Assembly (NCBI GenBank): GCA_028023455.1
Contig: JAQFVV010006310.1
Span: 3,100,001-3,164,000, forward strand
Source of the DNA: Epiperipatus broadwayi
Lineage: Eukaryota; Onychophora; Udeonychophora; Euonychophora; Peripatidae
DNA length: 64,000 bases
Direction of reading: 5' to 3'
A program made the position numbers and the translations under genes. Under the pieces are notes generated by a model. That model was not told where the DNA came from, ran no database searches, and saw only the letters and a program-made list of their open reading frames with translations. Shown piece after piece: positions 10,261 to 23,771 of this stretch. Each line of letters starts with the position of its first letter. Position 1 is the stretch's first letter.

Positions 10261-12282
10261 TGACTACTTTAGTATATGGATAATAGCTCCACCAATAGGT
10301 GCTACATACATACAATCAACTCCAGATATTGTTATTTCAGAACTCTTAGGATACAAATTCATTTATATTATGTTTTAATAGAAGTAATAGTGTGGCCATA
10401 ATAAGCGAAATATTATTTATGCATAAAGTAATAACTTATCCACATTTTTTGATCATATAGATTAATAATTTTGACAAACTGTGTTTATAGCTTCATTTTA
10501 TTCAGATTTTAAAATAGTTATTAATTTTATTTCGTTGAAACTTTCTGTTTGAATGTTTTGTTTGGACTTGCATATTTTTATTAAAGCTGGAATTGGGATG
10601 CGGAGGGGGAGTATAAGAAATATAATAAAAATTACAATGTTCGTAATATTTCCTCTTGGCTGCTCTAAACACTTACCACAAAGGATAATAACATTTTGAT
10701 TTTAATGACAAAGTGTGTGATAAATTAGAAAAGTTAGCTGTCATTTTATTGTTTTTATGCTATTATGGATTTATATTCATGGCAATGAAAGCTTTTGAAA
10801 GCTCGAAGGTTGCTCTATGCTGTTGGCACATATGAAAGTGTAATTTTACCAAAAGAGCCGATTTTAATTGATCCCACTTACTGCTTGATGAATGCTTGCT
10901 CTTTTTTTCCTGCAGATGTGGCCTTTCTCGTTCCTTTTTTTTCTTTAATCTGCCAGTGACTTTTCATAACACTTTAAACATGAATTGCGATCGTTATTTT
11001 TTTTCTTCATCTTCACTATCATTATTGCTTATCCAACATGATATATTCCTACGTTATATATGTGAAATGATACTCTTTTTTATGAAAAAATTTGCTAAAG
11101 CCAATAATAAAAAAAGCTTATGAATTAAATTCATTTTTTGCTCCTTTTCTAAATGTAATCCTCTCTCCAAAGCTGAAAATTTACTCTGGTTTCTTCTATT
11201 TATTTTTATTACATTTTAAATTTTCCTTCTCATTGTCTGCAGATTAAATTAATAATAATGATAATAAAAAGCACTAAAAGTTATCCACCAGATGTCTTTT
11301 TTGTTTGAACTCCACTTTCGCAAACAATGTCTCAATTAAAAGGTAATCCTCTTTCGGGTTGCTATGAGCTTCAATAATAAAACTCAGATTGCAAAATACT
11401 TCTATTAGGTGCACGAAGAGGCTGTGTAAGTAGGATAATTGAAAAAAATCGAGAGAAGAAGCTTATTTTGTTTTATTTTTATGATAGGTATCTTCTTTTT
11501 TTTAAAAAAAAAAAAAAAAATTGTACAAACGTATGTGGGTGTGTGTACATATTTGTATACATAAAGAAATATTTTAAATAAAAATCATTCAATTTAAATA
11601 TATATATACAATTGAATATGTGGATAGGACTTTCCTAATTAAATTATGTTGACTAAGAGCAGGCATTAACAAATTATCATCAGTGATAATCCGATCTTGT
11701 AATATGGATATACTTATATTTATCCACACATTAAAATTGGATTTACAAGTGTCAAACCCTTTCACATAGTTATAATTTTTTAAATAATATCTACTTATTG
11801 TACTTCAATATGTTTATCGACTTGCTGGATGTGACACTATAAAGTTCACTATTGTAAAATCACGATTTTGTTGGATTGGACATGTGAAACAAACAATATA
11901 AGATTTTCTTAAAAGATGTTTTATGGTGAATTTGAGCATAGTTTTTGTAGAAGTGGCAGACTCCATTTACATTTTAAATATTATCTCAGAGTCATTCTAA
12001 AGAAGTGCAATGTTGATTGTTTTCATTTGGAAGATAGGGTGGAGAGTAGAATTGAAGAACTATAATTAGATATTGTGTTGAAATATTTTAGAAAGATTTG
12101 CTGCACAAGAAGTTAAAAGATAGCATTACAAAATATTGAATAAATGGACCATTGTGATTTATATGCTGATGTATTTATAGTTCATATATTGGGTTGTGTA
12201 GTCACCACAAAACTCATCTCTAGTTTAGCAATTTGTTTTTGTTTTGATTTGTTATCTTTTTTCTCTCTCTTGAGGATGTTGA
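10261..12282. other. AT-rich intergenic DNA, no gene seen
   Basis: A short segment at about 10,275-10,310 (ATAATAGCTCCACCAATAGG) resembles 26,455-26,490, and its reverse complement resembles 22,465-22,505, so it is part of another low-copy repeat. Poly-T/poly-A at 11,490-11,520. Nothing coding. Confidence 0.4.
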
Positions 12283-12287
12283 TGATG

Positions 12288-12343
<56 letters not shown>
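12283..12343. repeat. (ATT)n microsatellite
   Basis: About 18 ATT units after GATGATGATT. The frame 12144-12449, read as a 101-residue protein with a poly-Ile run, is an artefact of this microsatellite. Confidence 0.95.
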
Positions 12344-12345
<2 letters not shown>

Positions 12346-12444
12346 TTCACAACAGTGTACAAACATTTTTTAAAAATATTTTCAGAAAATTACTTTTTAT
12401 CGTTTTTAATTCACATACTTATTGTCCTGTATGGTATAGTAAGA

Positions 12445-12540
12445 GATAGAGAGGCAATTTCTAGATCTCTATGAATCATGGCTGTAACTCATCACTATCA
12501 GTGTTCAAACTTCTTATGAAGTCCTACAATAAACCTTTTA
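12445..12540 (+). repeat. Single S1 SINE-like unit, plus orientation
   Basis: Matches the family over TCTATGAATCATGGCTGTAA, CAGTGTTCAAACTTCTTATGAA and CAATAAACC. It is followed directly by a GTT/ATT microsatellite, like the simple tails of SINEs. Confidence 0.6.
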
Positions 12541-12618
12541 TTATTGTTGTTGTTGTTATTATTATTATTATTATTATTATTGTTTAAATACAAGTATAAT
12601 TATTATTATTATTAATTC
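12541..12618. repeat. (ATTGTT/ATT)n microsatellite
   Basis: ATT/GTT units immediately downstream of the S1 copy, with a second ATT block at 12,599-12,617. Confidence 0.9.
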
Positions 12619-13254
12619 TATTTCGTTTATATATACTTTGAAAATTGCTTCATTTTAGAAAGTTATTTTATATAAATGGAAGACTGTTAAAATTGAATAA
12701 GTAACTATATATATTATTTATGCATTATTACCACTAGATATATCTTAAAGTAAAGTGAGATAATAGATGGATAAGTTAGATAGCAGTTTTAATAGCTGTA
12801 TGCATTCAAACTTACTTTTCTATTATTAATAAAAATCTTATGTATGTAGAAATATGTTTTTATTAGGTATGAAATGAAGTATTACAAACTTAATTTATGA
12901 TCATATCATCAAAACTATTTCTCAATTTTCATCTTTTATAAACATTAATTCTTGCACAAATAAATAGTTATGTATATTTATAAACATACACACAAGAATA
13001 AATACATATGCACTCTTATTATTTTGTATAATTGTATTTTATAATATATATATATATTTAATGTAAATGATATATCTAAATTAAAAATAATATAATTTAT
13101 AGCATAATAATTAGTAATAATCAGTAAGATATTTAAATGGAGAGGATGGAGTCATTGTTGTGGGTGCAAGAAATTTGGCATCTTTAGATTATATAGCAAT
13201 AGCTAGCATACATATATATAATAGAATACCCTCCAATGCTTTAATATATATATA

Positions 13255-13465
13255 TTCAAGATTAAGATTCCTAATACTGTACAATAAATATTTTTAAAAT
13301 ACTCCCTAACCTAACATAACAATAAAAACAAAAATAGAGCAGCTGTCTATTCTCATGCCTCATTTATTAACATTGAGGTTTGCCTGAAACACTTTGGTTA
13401 TGCTGCGTTGCAGAGTATTTTTAAAATATTTATTGTACAGTATTATGAATTTCAATCTCAAATGA
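13255..13465. mobile_element. MITE-like element, ~210 bp, near-perfect inner inverted repeats
   Basis: 13273-13304 and 13413-13444 are reverse complements at 31 of 32 positions. The similarity continues outward, weaker, for another ~20 bp on each side. The 108-bp loop is non-coding. The target duplication was not resolved. Confidence 0.65.
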
Positions 13466-16400
13466 TATATTTATTATGAGTTCATATTCTATCACCTATC
13501 TGCCAATATAATAGAATGAATGTTAACTAGTGTAATACATAGCAGTAAGCAAATAATAATTGGAATTAAAATGTAAAAACAAAATATGATAAATTTAATA
13601 TGCATTCTAATTTTTGCTAAATTTGTCGAATTCATTTAACTTACACATTTGTAATAAGCTTATAAAAACTGGGTGAAATTCAGTCATATTTGTAGGTAGA
13701 TTTTTTTGCTTATAAATTTATGTTTATTAGATGTATTAATTGATTAAAGATAATTAATTAGTTTTGTAAACAAAAGGAAAAAGAATTGAATGGGTTATAA
13801 TTAAGTTGTTATTCCTTAAAAACAGCTGAGGACAATAAAATTAATTGCTTATTAAAAAATAAGGTTTAATTGTTTGACTTTAGTATTTAAAAGCAGATCA
13901 AGTCAATAGTCTGGAAGAAAGCAGTTACTTTAACTCTACACAAGTTGCTTTTAATGATCAATTTCCAGCAAGCCAAGTCAAGCTTTATTTTGCAATTCAA
14001 TCACTAGATTCCATGAAGTAAAGAAGCTTCTGATATTTTAAAAATAATAATGAGACTTGCTGTCACAGCTTTATGGAGGAATTTCACTGTGTTATTGGAA
14101 ATTGAAGAATAGATTACTAAACTTAAATCAGTGTCTCATTTATAACAATCTGCTGCTTGCCTTGAAACTTTCCTGAAGTGAAATCTTTTTGGCACTTCCT
14201 AATGGAAATCTAATCAATCTTGCAAATGATCCAGCCTTCCTTTGAATGTCTTTTCTCATTTGTAACTGATCAACAACAAGCAATTATATAAAATAAATAA
14301 AATTTGAAGACAACTGCAAGGGGGAAAAAAGGAACTTCAAAAAAAATCAAAGATGACTGTTCAAAGAAGAAGATATGCTCTACTCATCCATAAGAATATC
14401 AAACTGAATTCACTGAAGTAATCTATAAACAATCTTCTGCATATGACTAAAAAAGTAGGAGGAAAATTCACTTAAATGTTCAAGAAAATGTGTTAAAATT
14501 GCATGTAAGTTATTGTTGTTGTTTTAGTCAAAAGTTTAAAAAAAAATCAAAGGTAGCTCGTGATTTTATTTTGTCTATTTCTATTCAGTAATCACTTGTT
14601 ATTGTTATTACTACTACTTAGTTTTAGCTGCTGTCTTAGGATAGAAAACAGTATATTGCAATTTTTTTTTGGGGAGGGGTGTATGTATTTTTTTATTAGG
14701 CACTTTACATTTCTATTTATATATGGTAATGGAATGTATATAATTCATATGTTAAAGCTAATTATTTGAATGAAATTATAAATAGGATATAGTATAAATT
14801 ATGTATTGTGTGATAAAATGTTCTTTATGCCATTTTAAAATCCTTTTTAACATTAGTTTTTTTTTTCTTTTATTAAAATAATTTTGTTTTCTAAAATTTA
14901 AAATTTTTCTTCTCTTCTATGCTATATTAATATTAGTATATCATCTTAAACTTCATTATTTGACATGTGTGTGAATTGGAAATCAATTGATTAATTATAA
15001 GTGCCATAGCACATGAGAAATAGGAACCATTATAGGACATAGCAAATACATAGTGTGGATAGATATTTGTGTGATGATTAATTATGGTGCTATATTTTTA
15101 AAGTTATATCTGGGGCTCATAATAAATTCAAATCATTATTTTTAGACCAACCAATAAAGAAATGGTGTAAGAGGAAATAGGATATAAATAATTTGCATTA
15201 ACATTGATGCATGATAGAGAAGTAGTCAAAATTATTACTTATATGTGTATTTCGTGTACAAATTGTTATTAGTAAACTAGAGATAATAATTCATTTTCTA
15301 TGAAGCATTCTATTTGTTAATCAATCCCTGTTGTCTGCAAACCTATTTCATTTCATTTGAATATTTCCGTAAAAAAAAAAAAAAACCTCTTTTCAACACA
15401 TGCCATTAATTAAGATATAAAGTATACTAAGTAGTTATAAAAAGTAAATAAATAGGTAATTAAAATCAGACCAGAAGTTATCTTAATGATGATGATTACC
15501 CATGATTATTCCATCAATAAATATTGAGTCAAATATATTTTCAAAATAGATAACTTATATGGAAAGCTAAAAATTCTAGGGGATCACGTTTTGGTTTAAT
15601 TTTCATTTCATAATTTGTGAAGTTATTTGTTAGAAGGAATAAAAGTAGATTTATATTTGAAAAAAAAAAATGAAATGAAAAATTATAAAATTTAAGGATT
15701 AAGTAAAAAGTTTGTCTTGTAAAAGGATCAGAAAAGATTATGAAAAGTTATTTAATTAAATAAAACAAACATTTATACTAGTTTTTTTTTTTTTTTAAGT
15801 GTAAAATAATTATAGTTTTGCGATTAAGGGGTTAACTCTAAGAAAATAGAAAAATGATCTGTAAAGAAAATATCTTCTGATAAACAAGAGCATGTTCTTG
15901 TTAACTACAAAACGTTTTTTTTTTTTGTTTTGTTTTTTTGATATGGACAAAAGATTTAGATTCATTTCATAATAGATTCAGAATAGATTCCTTCACTCAT
16001 ATTGTTAAAATGAATGAAACTGTAGTGCCATGCAAAGCTCTAGTTAGAGAAGAAGAGAACTGCTGAAGTTTAGTAATAACTACATGTATTAAAAAATTGT
16101 ATAACTAGAAAACATTTTTTAAGGCTGATTTCTTTCTGGCTACGCTTGAAAACTTTTTTATTAAAATGATTTGCAATAAGAGATGCTATGTGTAGCTGGA
16201 GATATACCATTGAAGCTTCCTCACATATAATCTCTCAGCAGTGGAAAGATGGCAATAAATCTAAATATGATGATGATCTTGATGATGTAAAACCCAGCCT
16301 AACTTCCTATGACTCAAAGTTGTCTTATATTGTTGAAGTGAAGAAGCATGCAACATGAGAAATTGATAGAGACTCAAACTTGGAAATTAAAAAATGAAGT

Positions 16401-17394
16401 AAAGAAATCTTTAAAAAATAAGTATAGTTTTCCAAAAGTACCTTTGGATCAATAAGTCCATGGAATCCATGGCAACATTTCTTTTTTCTGAAGTGTATAA
16501 AATTGAATATTCTTTAACTTTTTTTTTACTTATTATATTTGTTAAGATTTTTTATGTTAAGATATTTTTTTATTGTAATATACATTGTTGGTTGTTAGTT
16601 TATTATAAATGTATTTCTATCTAGTTGATAGTTAAGTTAATTGTATGTATTAATATATGTTAACGAGATATATGGTTATCACATAAATTAATTGTTGTTT
16701 TTTTTATTTGAAAAGAGGATGCCACTATAATATTTTTCTGACACATCAGTTTAGGGATTTATTTTTATTATATCTATGGGCACAACAAGCATAAATATTT
16801 TTTTTATTAAATCATTTCAAATAAATTGTTTGTTTTGTTATTTAAACTAAATTTGGTATCCATGCCATTCTTTTTCATTCTTGGTTCATTTCCATTGCAT
16901 ATTTTATTAAATAACTTGTTTATGTTCTAGGATGTGTTTATGCTCTTGACTGGTATATGCCAATATGTTAAAATGAACAAATATATATGAGAGTAGCACA
17001 TCCTCATATATAGTCTTTATTAAAGGGAAGTGGTGTTTTAGGAATTTATTTAGCATATTTTGATTATATATAAAACCATTTGATGATATGATGTAGTTCA
17101 TTCTTGACATAGATGATTTTAAAGTCATGATGGTCAGGAAATATAACCCATATTTTTTTTAGAATTCTTCCATATAATGTACAAAATATGATTGTAATTA
17201 TAAATTTATTTAAACGCACATTGAAAGTCCTAATTACCTTAATTCTACTTTCTGTTCCACTAAGTTATGTAAATTGTCATTTAGCATAATGGCTCAAATA
17301 CATAAGTGGGTTTATGAATTTTATCTTTACAGCTGCATATGAGTTTCAATAGGCTCAAGCTAAGTTTAAAAGTGAATTAGGATTTATTCAAAAT
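13466..17394. other. AT-rich intergenic DNA, no gene seen
   Basis: Only simple sequence (poly-T at 15,781-15,796, mixed T/A runs) and unassignable AT-rich DNA. The apparent frames at 14,560 and 16,907 have low-complexity compositions and no family features. Confidence 0.45.
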
Positions 17395-18748
17395 TTCTGG
17401 CATGTGGCCTTCATCAGTGAGGAGCCTTGGATGTGAGAGCACTGCATCTAGATCTCAGGATTTAATGCAACCCTCCAGCAGCCAGCTTTTATCTCCACTT
17501 AACTACAAAACTATGAGTCTTAAATTGAAAACACCTTAATATTTTCAATCCAAGTTCATCAGCTTATATAGTCATATAGGTCTGAACTCAGTTCAGCATC
17601 TATACATTTTGGTGTCTTTGGTTCTTTAATAACCATAACCACCACTATCCTATTAGGCACAATTGGTTTTAAGCCAATAAACATCACTTGATCACCATTT
17701 CTTATGTTTACTTATAACTGTTATTAAAACAGGTAAAACTCACTATACATATTGCCACACCCAAAGTAATCAATGGATGCCAGAAGGCTAGTGCATACAA
17801 TCTCCATCTAGTGCCTACTCATCCAATATCCCCAGACTAGTTTCTGGCTTGTGGCTTCATCAGTGAGGAGCCTTGGATCTTAGAGCATTGCACCTAGATC
17901 TTAGGATCTAATGCAACCCTCCAGCAGCCACCTTTTATCTCCACTTAACTACAAAACTATGAGTCTTAAATTGAAAACACCTTAATATTTTCAATCCAAG
18001 CTCATCAGCTTATATAGTCATATAGGTCTGAACTCAGTTCAGCATCTATTAATTTTGGGGTTTTTGGTTCTTTAATAACCATAGCCACCATTATCCTATT
18101 AGTCAGGATTGATTTTAAGCCAATAAACACCACATGATCACCATTTCTTATGCTTGCTTTTAACTGTTATTAAATCAGGCAAAACTCACTATACGTATTG
18201 CCACACACAGCAAGCTAGAGTAATCAATGGATGCCAGAAGGATTGTGCATAAAATCCCCATCTAGTGCCTACTCATTCAATATCCCCAGACTAGTTTTTG
18301 GCTTGTGGCCTTCATCAATGAGAAGCCTTGGATGTGAGAGCACTGCACCTAGATCTCAGGATCTAATGCAACCCTCCAACAGCCACCTTTTATCTCCATT
18401 TAACTACAAAACTATGAGTCTAAAATTGAAAACACCTTAATATTTTCAATCCAAGCTCATTAGCTTATATAGTCATTTATGTCTGAACTCAATTCAGCAC
18501 CTATACATCTTGGTGACTTTGGTTCTTTAATAACTATAGCCACCACTGACAAAGACCACAAGCCAGAAACTAGTCTGGGAATATTAGATAAGTAGGCACT
18601 AGATGAGGATTTTATGCACAAGCCTTCTGGCATCCATTGATTACTCTAGCTTGCTGTGTTTGGCAATATGTGTAGTTAGTTTTGCCTGTTTTAATAACAG
18701 TTATAAGCAAGCATACGAAATGATGATCATGTGATGTTTATTGGCTTA
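17395..18748 (+). repeat. Tandem array R1-A: ~450-bp unit, about 2.6 direct copies then an inverted partial copy
   Basis: Successive copies of the landmark GTGGCCTTCATCA lie at 17405, 17851 (GTGGCTTCATC) and 18305, giving periods of 446 and 454. Copies differ at several percent of positions. Near 18,545 the array flips: 18,548-18,748 is the reverse complement of the unit (AAGCCAGAAACTAGTCTGGG...). The flanks ATTCAAAATTT (17386-17396) and ATTGAAAATTT (18748-18758) may be a one-mismatch target duplication. The short open frame at 18,231-18,440 (MPEGLCIKSPSSAYS...) recurs in every copy of R1 only because the DNA is repeated. No protein family is recognised. Confidence 0.85.
18548..18748 (-). repeat. 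Inverted terminal copy of R1-A
   Basis: About 200 bp of R1 in opposite orientation, abutting the direct copies through a few shared bases (CACT) at the junction near 18,541-18,548. The same arrangement ends array R1-B. Confidence 0.8.
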
Positions 18749-18805
18749 TTGAAAATTTAATTGGTTATGCAAAGAAATATAATAGAAAATGTAATATATA
18801 TTAGA

Positions 18806-19235
18806 CCATAAATAGAGGTGGGATTCCACTTTTATTGTTAAAAGGAGGTTGCCTTGATGATATGTTGAGATTGTTGATTGTATAATGGTTACTTATAAAC
18901 GTATTTAGCCTTGAACATTATTACATTTTATTATTTAATAATAATATTTTCGGTGCAGTTTGGAATGTTATAATTGACTATTTATTAGTCTGCATTCAGA
19001 ATAGGTTATATTCACCTATTTAAGGAGATTTATTTAAACTTCTTTGAATCAATAATTTTAATCTCTGTGATTAAGTTGCAATTTTTAGTGTCTTTATAAA
19101 TATATTGGGCCATAAAAGATCGAACTTTACCTTTATTGTTAAAAGATTGTCTTAATAATTGGTTAAGATTACTGATTGTTATTGAGATTAGAATTGCCTA
19201 AATGTTGATTGATTTTAATGATTACATATAGAGAG
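18806..19235 (+). repeat. Dispersed repeat R2, solo copy
   Basis: Matches, in the same orientation, the right arm of the inverted-repeat element at 32,690-32,985: CCACTTTTATTGTTAAAAGG, then AGGTTGCCTTGA, TTAGTCTGCATTCAGAA, TTTATTTAAACTTCTTTGA and TCTTTATAAA. The CTTTTATTGTTAAAAG block appears twice (about 18,830 and 19,128), so the copy spans slightly more than one ~300-400-bp unit. Non-coding. Confidence 0.75.
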
Positions 19236-19536
19236 AAATGAGGTGAGAATGATATTAAATAGATAAGCAAGCAGACAAGAAAATAAACAGGTAGTAATAT
19301 TAACAACTACAAATAAGGAAAATTCATAGCTAAAAGTAAACATAAGCACTTAATAGAATAAATGATATAGATATAAAATCATCAAAGTAAAGAGACACTA
19401 AAACAATAGATTTAGGCATGGATAGCAGCATTGAAGAGAGATTACATGTTAGAAAATGATGGATGGTGCACAATCCAGCAAGGTCAAGTGTGCATGAGGA
19501 TAGGAAAAAAATGCAAAGTATAACTAACAATACTTA

Positions 19537-19966
19537 TAAGAAATATAAATGGAATGTTCATCAGAATGTACATAGATAATTTGCAAGCTAGAAGAAATAT
19601 AGAAGAAAATAAAAAAGGAGATAAAACAATACCTAGAAAAAGAAAATAAGAGACACAAGGAAGTTAGTAAAAATATGAAAAAACAGAAATTATTGGGGGG
19701 GAAAGGCATGAAAGTAAGAAATAAAAACTGTGGAAAAACTGGGAAGAAATATGAAAAAGATGTTCATCAGAATGGACATAGATAATTTGCAAGCTAGAAG
19801 AAATATAGAAGAAAATAAAAAAGGATATAAAACAATACCTAGAAGAAGAAAATAAGAGACACAAGAAAGGAAGTAAAAATATGAAAAAACAGAAATTATT
19901 GGGGGGAAAGGCATGAAAGTAAGAAATAAAAACTGTGGAAAAACTAGGAAGAAATATGGAAAAGGG
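19537..19966. repeat. 206-bp tandem duplication, two copies
   Basis: TGTTCATCAGAATG occurs at 19555 and 19761 (offset 206). The text between them repeats with only a few differences, through GAAATTATTGGGGGG and GGAAAAACTGGGAAGAAATATG. Minus-strand frames over it (19,524-20,040) are Phe/Leu/Ser low-complexity and duplicate one another. I do not take them as genes. Confidence 0.9.
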
Positions 19967-20849
19967 TTTTTTTTAAAAAAACTTAAAATTTCCAAAAATA
20001 ACGATAGTGTAGAGGTTTCTAAAGTTGTGGCAAACATCATAGAAAAATCTTAAATTGTTATAAAAATGAAGATCCTAATGTTGGTGAAAATATCATGGAA
20101 GAATCTAAAACCATGGATGTATTTTAAAATGATTTGGCACTGACAATATTGGAAATGGAAAGGGAATTCATTATAACTGAAATAACATTAAGAATATTCA
20201 CCAAAATGTTATAAAGTGTGATGATGGAAAAAGAGTAATGAATATATCATTAACATGAATATTTATGTTGATCTAAGTAATATATGGTTATTTGGATGAG
20301 ACCAAGAATTAAGAAAAAATTGTTTGGATAATGGAATAATGCACTCAAGTTGTTAAGAAAATTAAGAAAGCAGGCAACAATGTATGCAATCCAGATGAAT
20401 TTAAGAAGATTATTGACAATACAGTGCCTGAGGTTGAATAACCTACTATGGATCAACCAGAATTAATGGAAGAACTCAGTTGAATAATTTGTGGATAAAT
20501 GAAGTCTACAAAGATGATGATGTTTCAATCAGAAGATGAAGAATAGTTAAGAAAATAGAGTCACAACTGGCATTCATGTGTGAAGAGAACAATCATCTTT
20601 GTAATAGTTGGATCAAGCACTACTATTGAAGAAATAAAAGGTAAATTTGATATAAAAATAAGGAATTTTATCTAGTCAATAACATTTAGTTTTTGCCAAC
20701 CATTAAATGGAGAACAACTAAACAATGTAAAATTCACCACATTGAAAAGGAGCTGGTTCTTTATTTATTGCTACATTTCAGAGATGGGATGCATTGACAT
20801 AGGGAAAGAATAAAAACTAGGATTTAAATCTAGGAATGCAAAGAAAAAT
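19967..20849. other. A-rich purine-biased sequence of unknown origin
   Basis: One strand is rich in GAA/AAG triplets (for example 20,040-20,640), as in the lysine-rich parts of the RTE copies here, but no RT or endonuclease motif can be read. Possibly a very decayed LINE. Not assigned. Confidence 0.25.
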
Positions 20850-21220
20850 AAAATGAAATTCAAAATACTGGAAGTGACCTAATTGAGCTGTGATCTCTGC
20901 ACTTTTAATTCCCAAGTCCATCACTCTACCACTGCACATCAAATAATTAAATAGTTTTTTATTTGGGAGATTATGTGCTGTTTAGATAATAGAAGTCATA
21001 GAATTGAACCATTATCTCACGGACTTTTAGCTCTTTAAGTTTATCATTTTACTTCTACACTAAATCTTATTTGCAAATAATCAAATGGATTGTTATGTGG
21101 GAAATCATATGATGTTCTAGCAGTAGAAGTGATAGAACTGAGTTGTAATTCGTGGGCCAGAAACTTGTCTGACACTCTATTACTTTACCATACTATGTGG
21201 GGCATCTACAAATTATTGAG
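20850..21220 (-). repeat. Cluster of about three S1 SINE-like units, minus orientation
   Basis: Each unit shows the reverse-complement signature: GAAGTGATAGAACTGAG..., a central 'gtgggccagaaact' type block, then CTCTATTACTTTACCATACTATG (box-A-like side). Repeats at about 20,870, 20,985 and 21,125, spacing ~115-140. Confidence 0.6.
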
Positions 21221-22794
21221 CAGATAGGCTAAATAAGGAGAAACTAATTAATATTTTATCTGTAGTTATGTTTTACACAATATCTTAATGATTACATTTA
21301 GTAAAAGGGAAAATATTTTTTGATTTTATTGGTTGACTAAAGTATTATTTATTCAATTTAACTTCCTTTAATGGTTGAAAGATGAATTGGTTTGTGCACA
21401 GCTCTATAGATAGATTCAATCTTATATTGTTTGTATATATATTCCAAGAGTAAGTTCATATGTTGGAAGGAGCTGTAAAAAAAAAAACCTAAAAAGACAA
21501 AGATAGGAATTGTAAAATATTGGAAAGATATAATTGTATCTTTTTGGATAACATATATATGTGCTTTGCGCACAGATAATGAAGTTTTTAAGTGCAAATA
21601 ATACTCTGCAATTTAATGAGCTGAGCACTTTTGGAAGGCTTTATGATTCTATAATAATAGCTACTAAAGTGTTGAGAACTACACAAATGTAGTATACAAA
21701 TATATGCAAATTAATGTAAAGTGATTAAAGAGTCTATTTTCTAGAGAGAGAAAATCATGCATTGCATCTATTGATTGATATAGGATCGCTTACTATATAG
21801 CATGCTCCCTTTACCTTATGTTTGGTGTTGTTTCTAATAAAATCTAGGTTAGATAGTGGTTATCCTTTGATTTAGGATGTGGAATCTCCGAGGAAGAAAT
21901 GTATTCTTTTCATGTGACAGATAACCAATGATGAACGTGTGTGTTTGTGTGTATTTATGCAGTGCAACTTATTTTGTTTGAATGTGAATAATTTTGTATG
22001 TAAATTTAGGGTTAAAATATTTTGATTAATTTGAATACTGCGATATAGAAATTTCTATAATTGTAATTTTTTTTTTTTTTTGTTGTCAAAATATTTTTGA
22101 GGGCTATCAAAATATTTTTTGACTGGCAAAATAAAATATATAAAGATATATAAAAGATTTATTTATTTATATATATATATATTATTGCTTTCCGATTATC
22201 TTTAGTCAGGATATGTACAACACTGTAATTTAATTTTCTTTATTTATATTTATAATTTGCTGAAAATCTTAGATTTAATTGATCTTTTGTTTGTTTGGCT
22301 TAGCTGAATGCTTTGATCATTGCACTAATCCACTGCAGAGCAAATTGTTGATATTAATTTCTTTCTACATTATAATGGCAATTTATATTATTTACTCCGG
22401 GTTTGATATTGTGTAAAACACTGTTTTTGTTTATTAGTGTGATCAGTAAATGGTATTGTAGAATTTATGCTCTACTTAGTGATGCAGCGATCATCCACAT
22501 ATTAACGTAACAACAAAAAAAAAACTAATTGAAAAGTTTCATAATTTTTGTAAATTATCGAAAATTAAAAAAACTTGAAAATAATAAATTAAAAGCAATA
22601 GTAGAGAAAACTGAAAAATAATAGTAGCCCTTAATTAACAATGATGTTCAACACCAAAAATGCATTAAAGTATATTTGATATATTTTAAGTTTTCTCTGA
22701 ATATGCTATAGTAGGGTATTTAATTTATTATATTACAGTGGTAGAGTTATCATTGTTATTTAAAATTTAAAACTAGTATAATTTAGAAAACTAA
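21221..22794. other. AT-rich intergenic DNA, no gene seen
   Basis: Only microsatellites (TA at 22,160-22,183, poly-T at 22,066-22,081) and part of a low-copy repeat near 22,465-22,505. No coding sequence supported. Confidence 0.4.
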
Positions 22795-22930
22795 CAGAAT
22801 TTTTGCATTAATCACACTTATTAAAAATATTTGTTTTCAGTAATTGTTTGTTTGCTAAATATATTATTTTCAGGTTTGTTTTTTAAGTAAATTATATTAT
22901 TTTCATGTTTTCAAATATATTATAGGTAAA
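22795..22930 (+). repeat. Dispersed repeat R4, copy 2
   Basis: Same-orientation counterpart of 10,086-10,260, sharing CAGGTTTGTTTTTTAAGTAA and the preceding ATTACACTTA/ATCACACTTA block. It runs directly into a pogo-like terminal repeat. Confidence 0.5.
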
Positions 22931-23010
22931 ACTTGATTAATCCACAAATTCCAGAGCTTTTTTGAATTGGTGATTTTTGATTTCAACAAAAGATCTTTTC
23001 ATTGTAAGTC
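22923..23010 (+). mobile_element. Fragment of a pogo/Tigger-like element (left terminal repeat only)
   Basis: The stretch with TTGATTAATCCACAAATTCC then AGAGCTTTTTTGAATT aligns with the reverse complement of 60,888-60,943, where the better preserved sequence reads CTCCATTAATCCGAAATCCC. No partner end is seen before the LINE remnant at 23.15 kb, so the element is truncated. Confidence 0.5.
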
Positions 23011-23149
23011 CCAAAACTGTGCTCACATAGAAAAAACAAAACAGGAAAATGCAATTAAGCTTCTTAATTTATTTTTCACGGATATGTAATTTTGGTGAAT
23101 ATTTTTAACAACTACAATTACCTTGATCAAATTATTAATACAGATTGAA

Positions 23150-23665
23150 ACATAATGCATGAAATTAAGCTAGGTTGAAATGCTTTTGGTAAGAATATCT
23201 TTATATTAAAAGAAAATATGCCCACATATTTGTAAAGGGAGCTTTTTAATAGATATGTATCAGTTTTTATTTATGGATATGACACTTGGATACTTAACAG
23301 AAAGCAATACAGAGACTTCAGATCACTTAACAGAGAATAGAGAGATTATGTTATGAATAACTAGAAAAGATCAAAAACAAAATACATGTGTGAGCTAACA
23401 AACAGATATCACTGAAATTATTGAAAGAATTGAGAGATGAAAATGAAGCTGGGCTGAATATATTTGCTCAATGAGTTGATAATAGATGGATAGTTGAAGT
23501 TTTAAATGGATCTTAAAAAATTGGAAAAAAATTAGAAATAGACCACATGTGAGGTAGATGGACGAAATAAATTTACTGGTGTGATGAAAAGAGTGGAGAA
23601 ACTGGATTAAACTTGAAGAGATTTATGTTGCAATGGATCAATAGTAATTGAAAATTATGATTATG
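23150..23665 (+). pseudogene. RTE-type LINE remnant, C-terminal region and 3' end
   Basis: With frame corrections the same C-terminal text as the 36.5-37.4-kb copy can be read: EIKLG-NAFGKN, a DTWILNRKQYRDFRSL-like piece, a TDITEIIERI-like piece, RPHVR-MDEI, the VM-RVEKLD region and LQWINSN near 23,630-23,645. It ends at TTGAAAATTATGATTATGAT, the family's 3' tail. Frequent stops and frameshifts. The 5' part is missing, as expected for a 5'-truncated insertion. Confidence 0.7.
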
Positions 23666-23757
23666 ATATACTGAATGTCTATTTTCTTTAATTTTGTTTG
23701 GAAATGGATAAGATGAATGTAGAAATTTTGTTTTAGTTAGTGAAGTTTTTGAAAAAT

Positions 23758-23771
23758 GGGTATTCAGATTA
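23758..23771. repeat. 14-bp direct flank repeat, left (candidate target duplication of R1-B)
   Basis: GGGTATTCAGATTA, identical to 26337-26350. It brackets the entire R1-B array. Confidence 0.75.

Noticed and set aside
12144-12449. 101-codon frame with a long Ile run
   Set aside because: Translation of an (ATT)n microsatellite.
19524-20040. Minus-strand hydrophobic frames resembling membrane proteins
   Set aside because: Two copies of the same 206-bp A-rich duplication. Phe/Leu/Ser low complexity, no conserved features.
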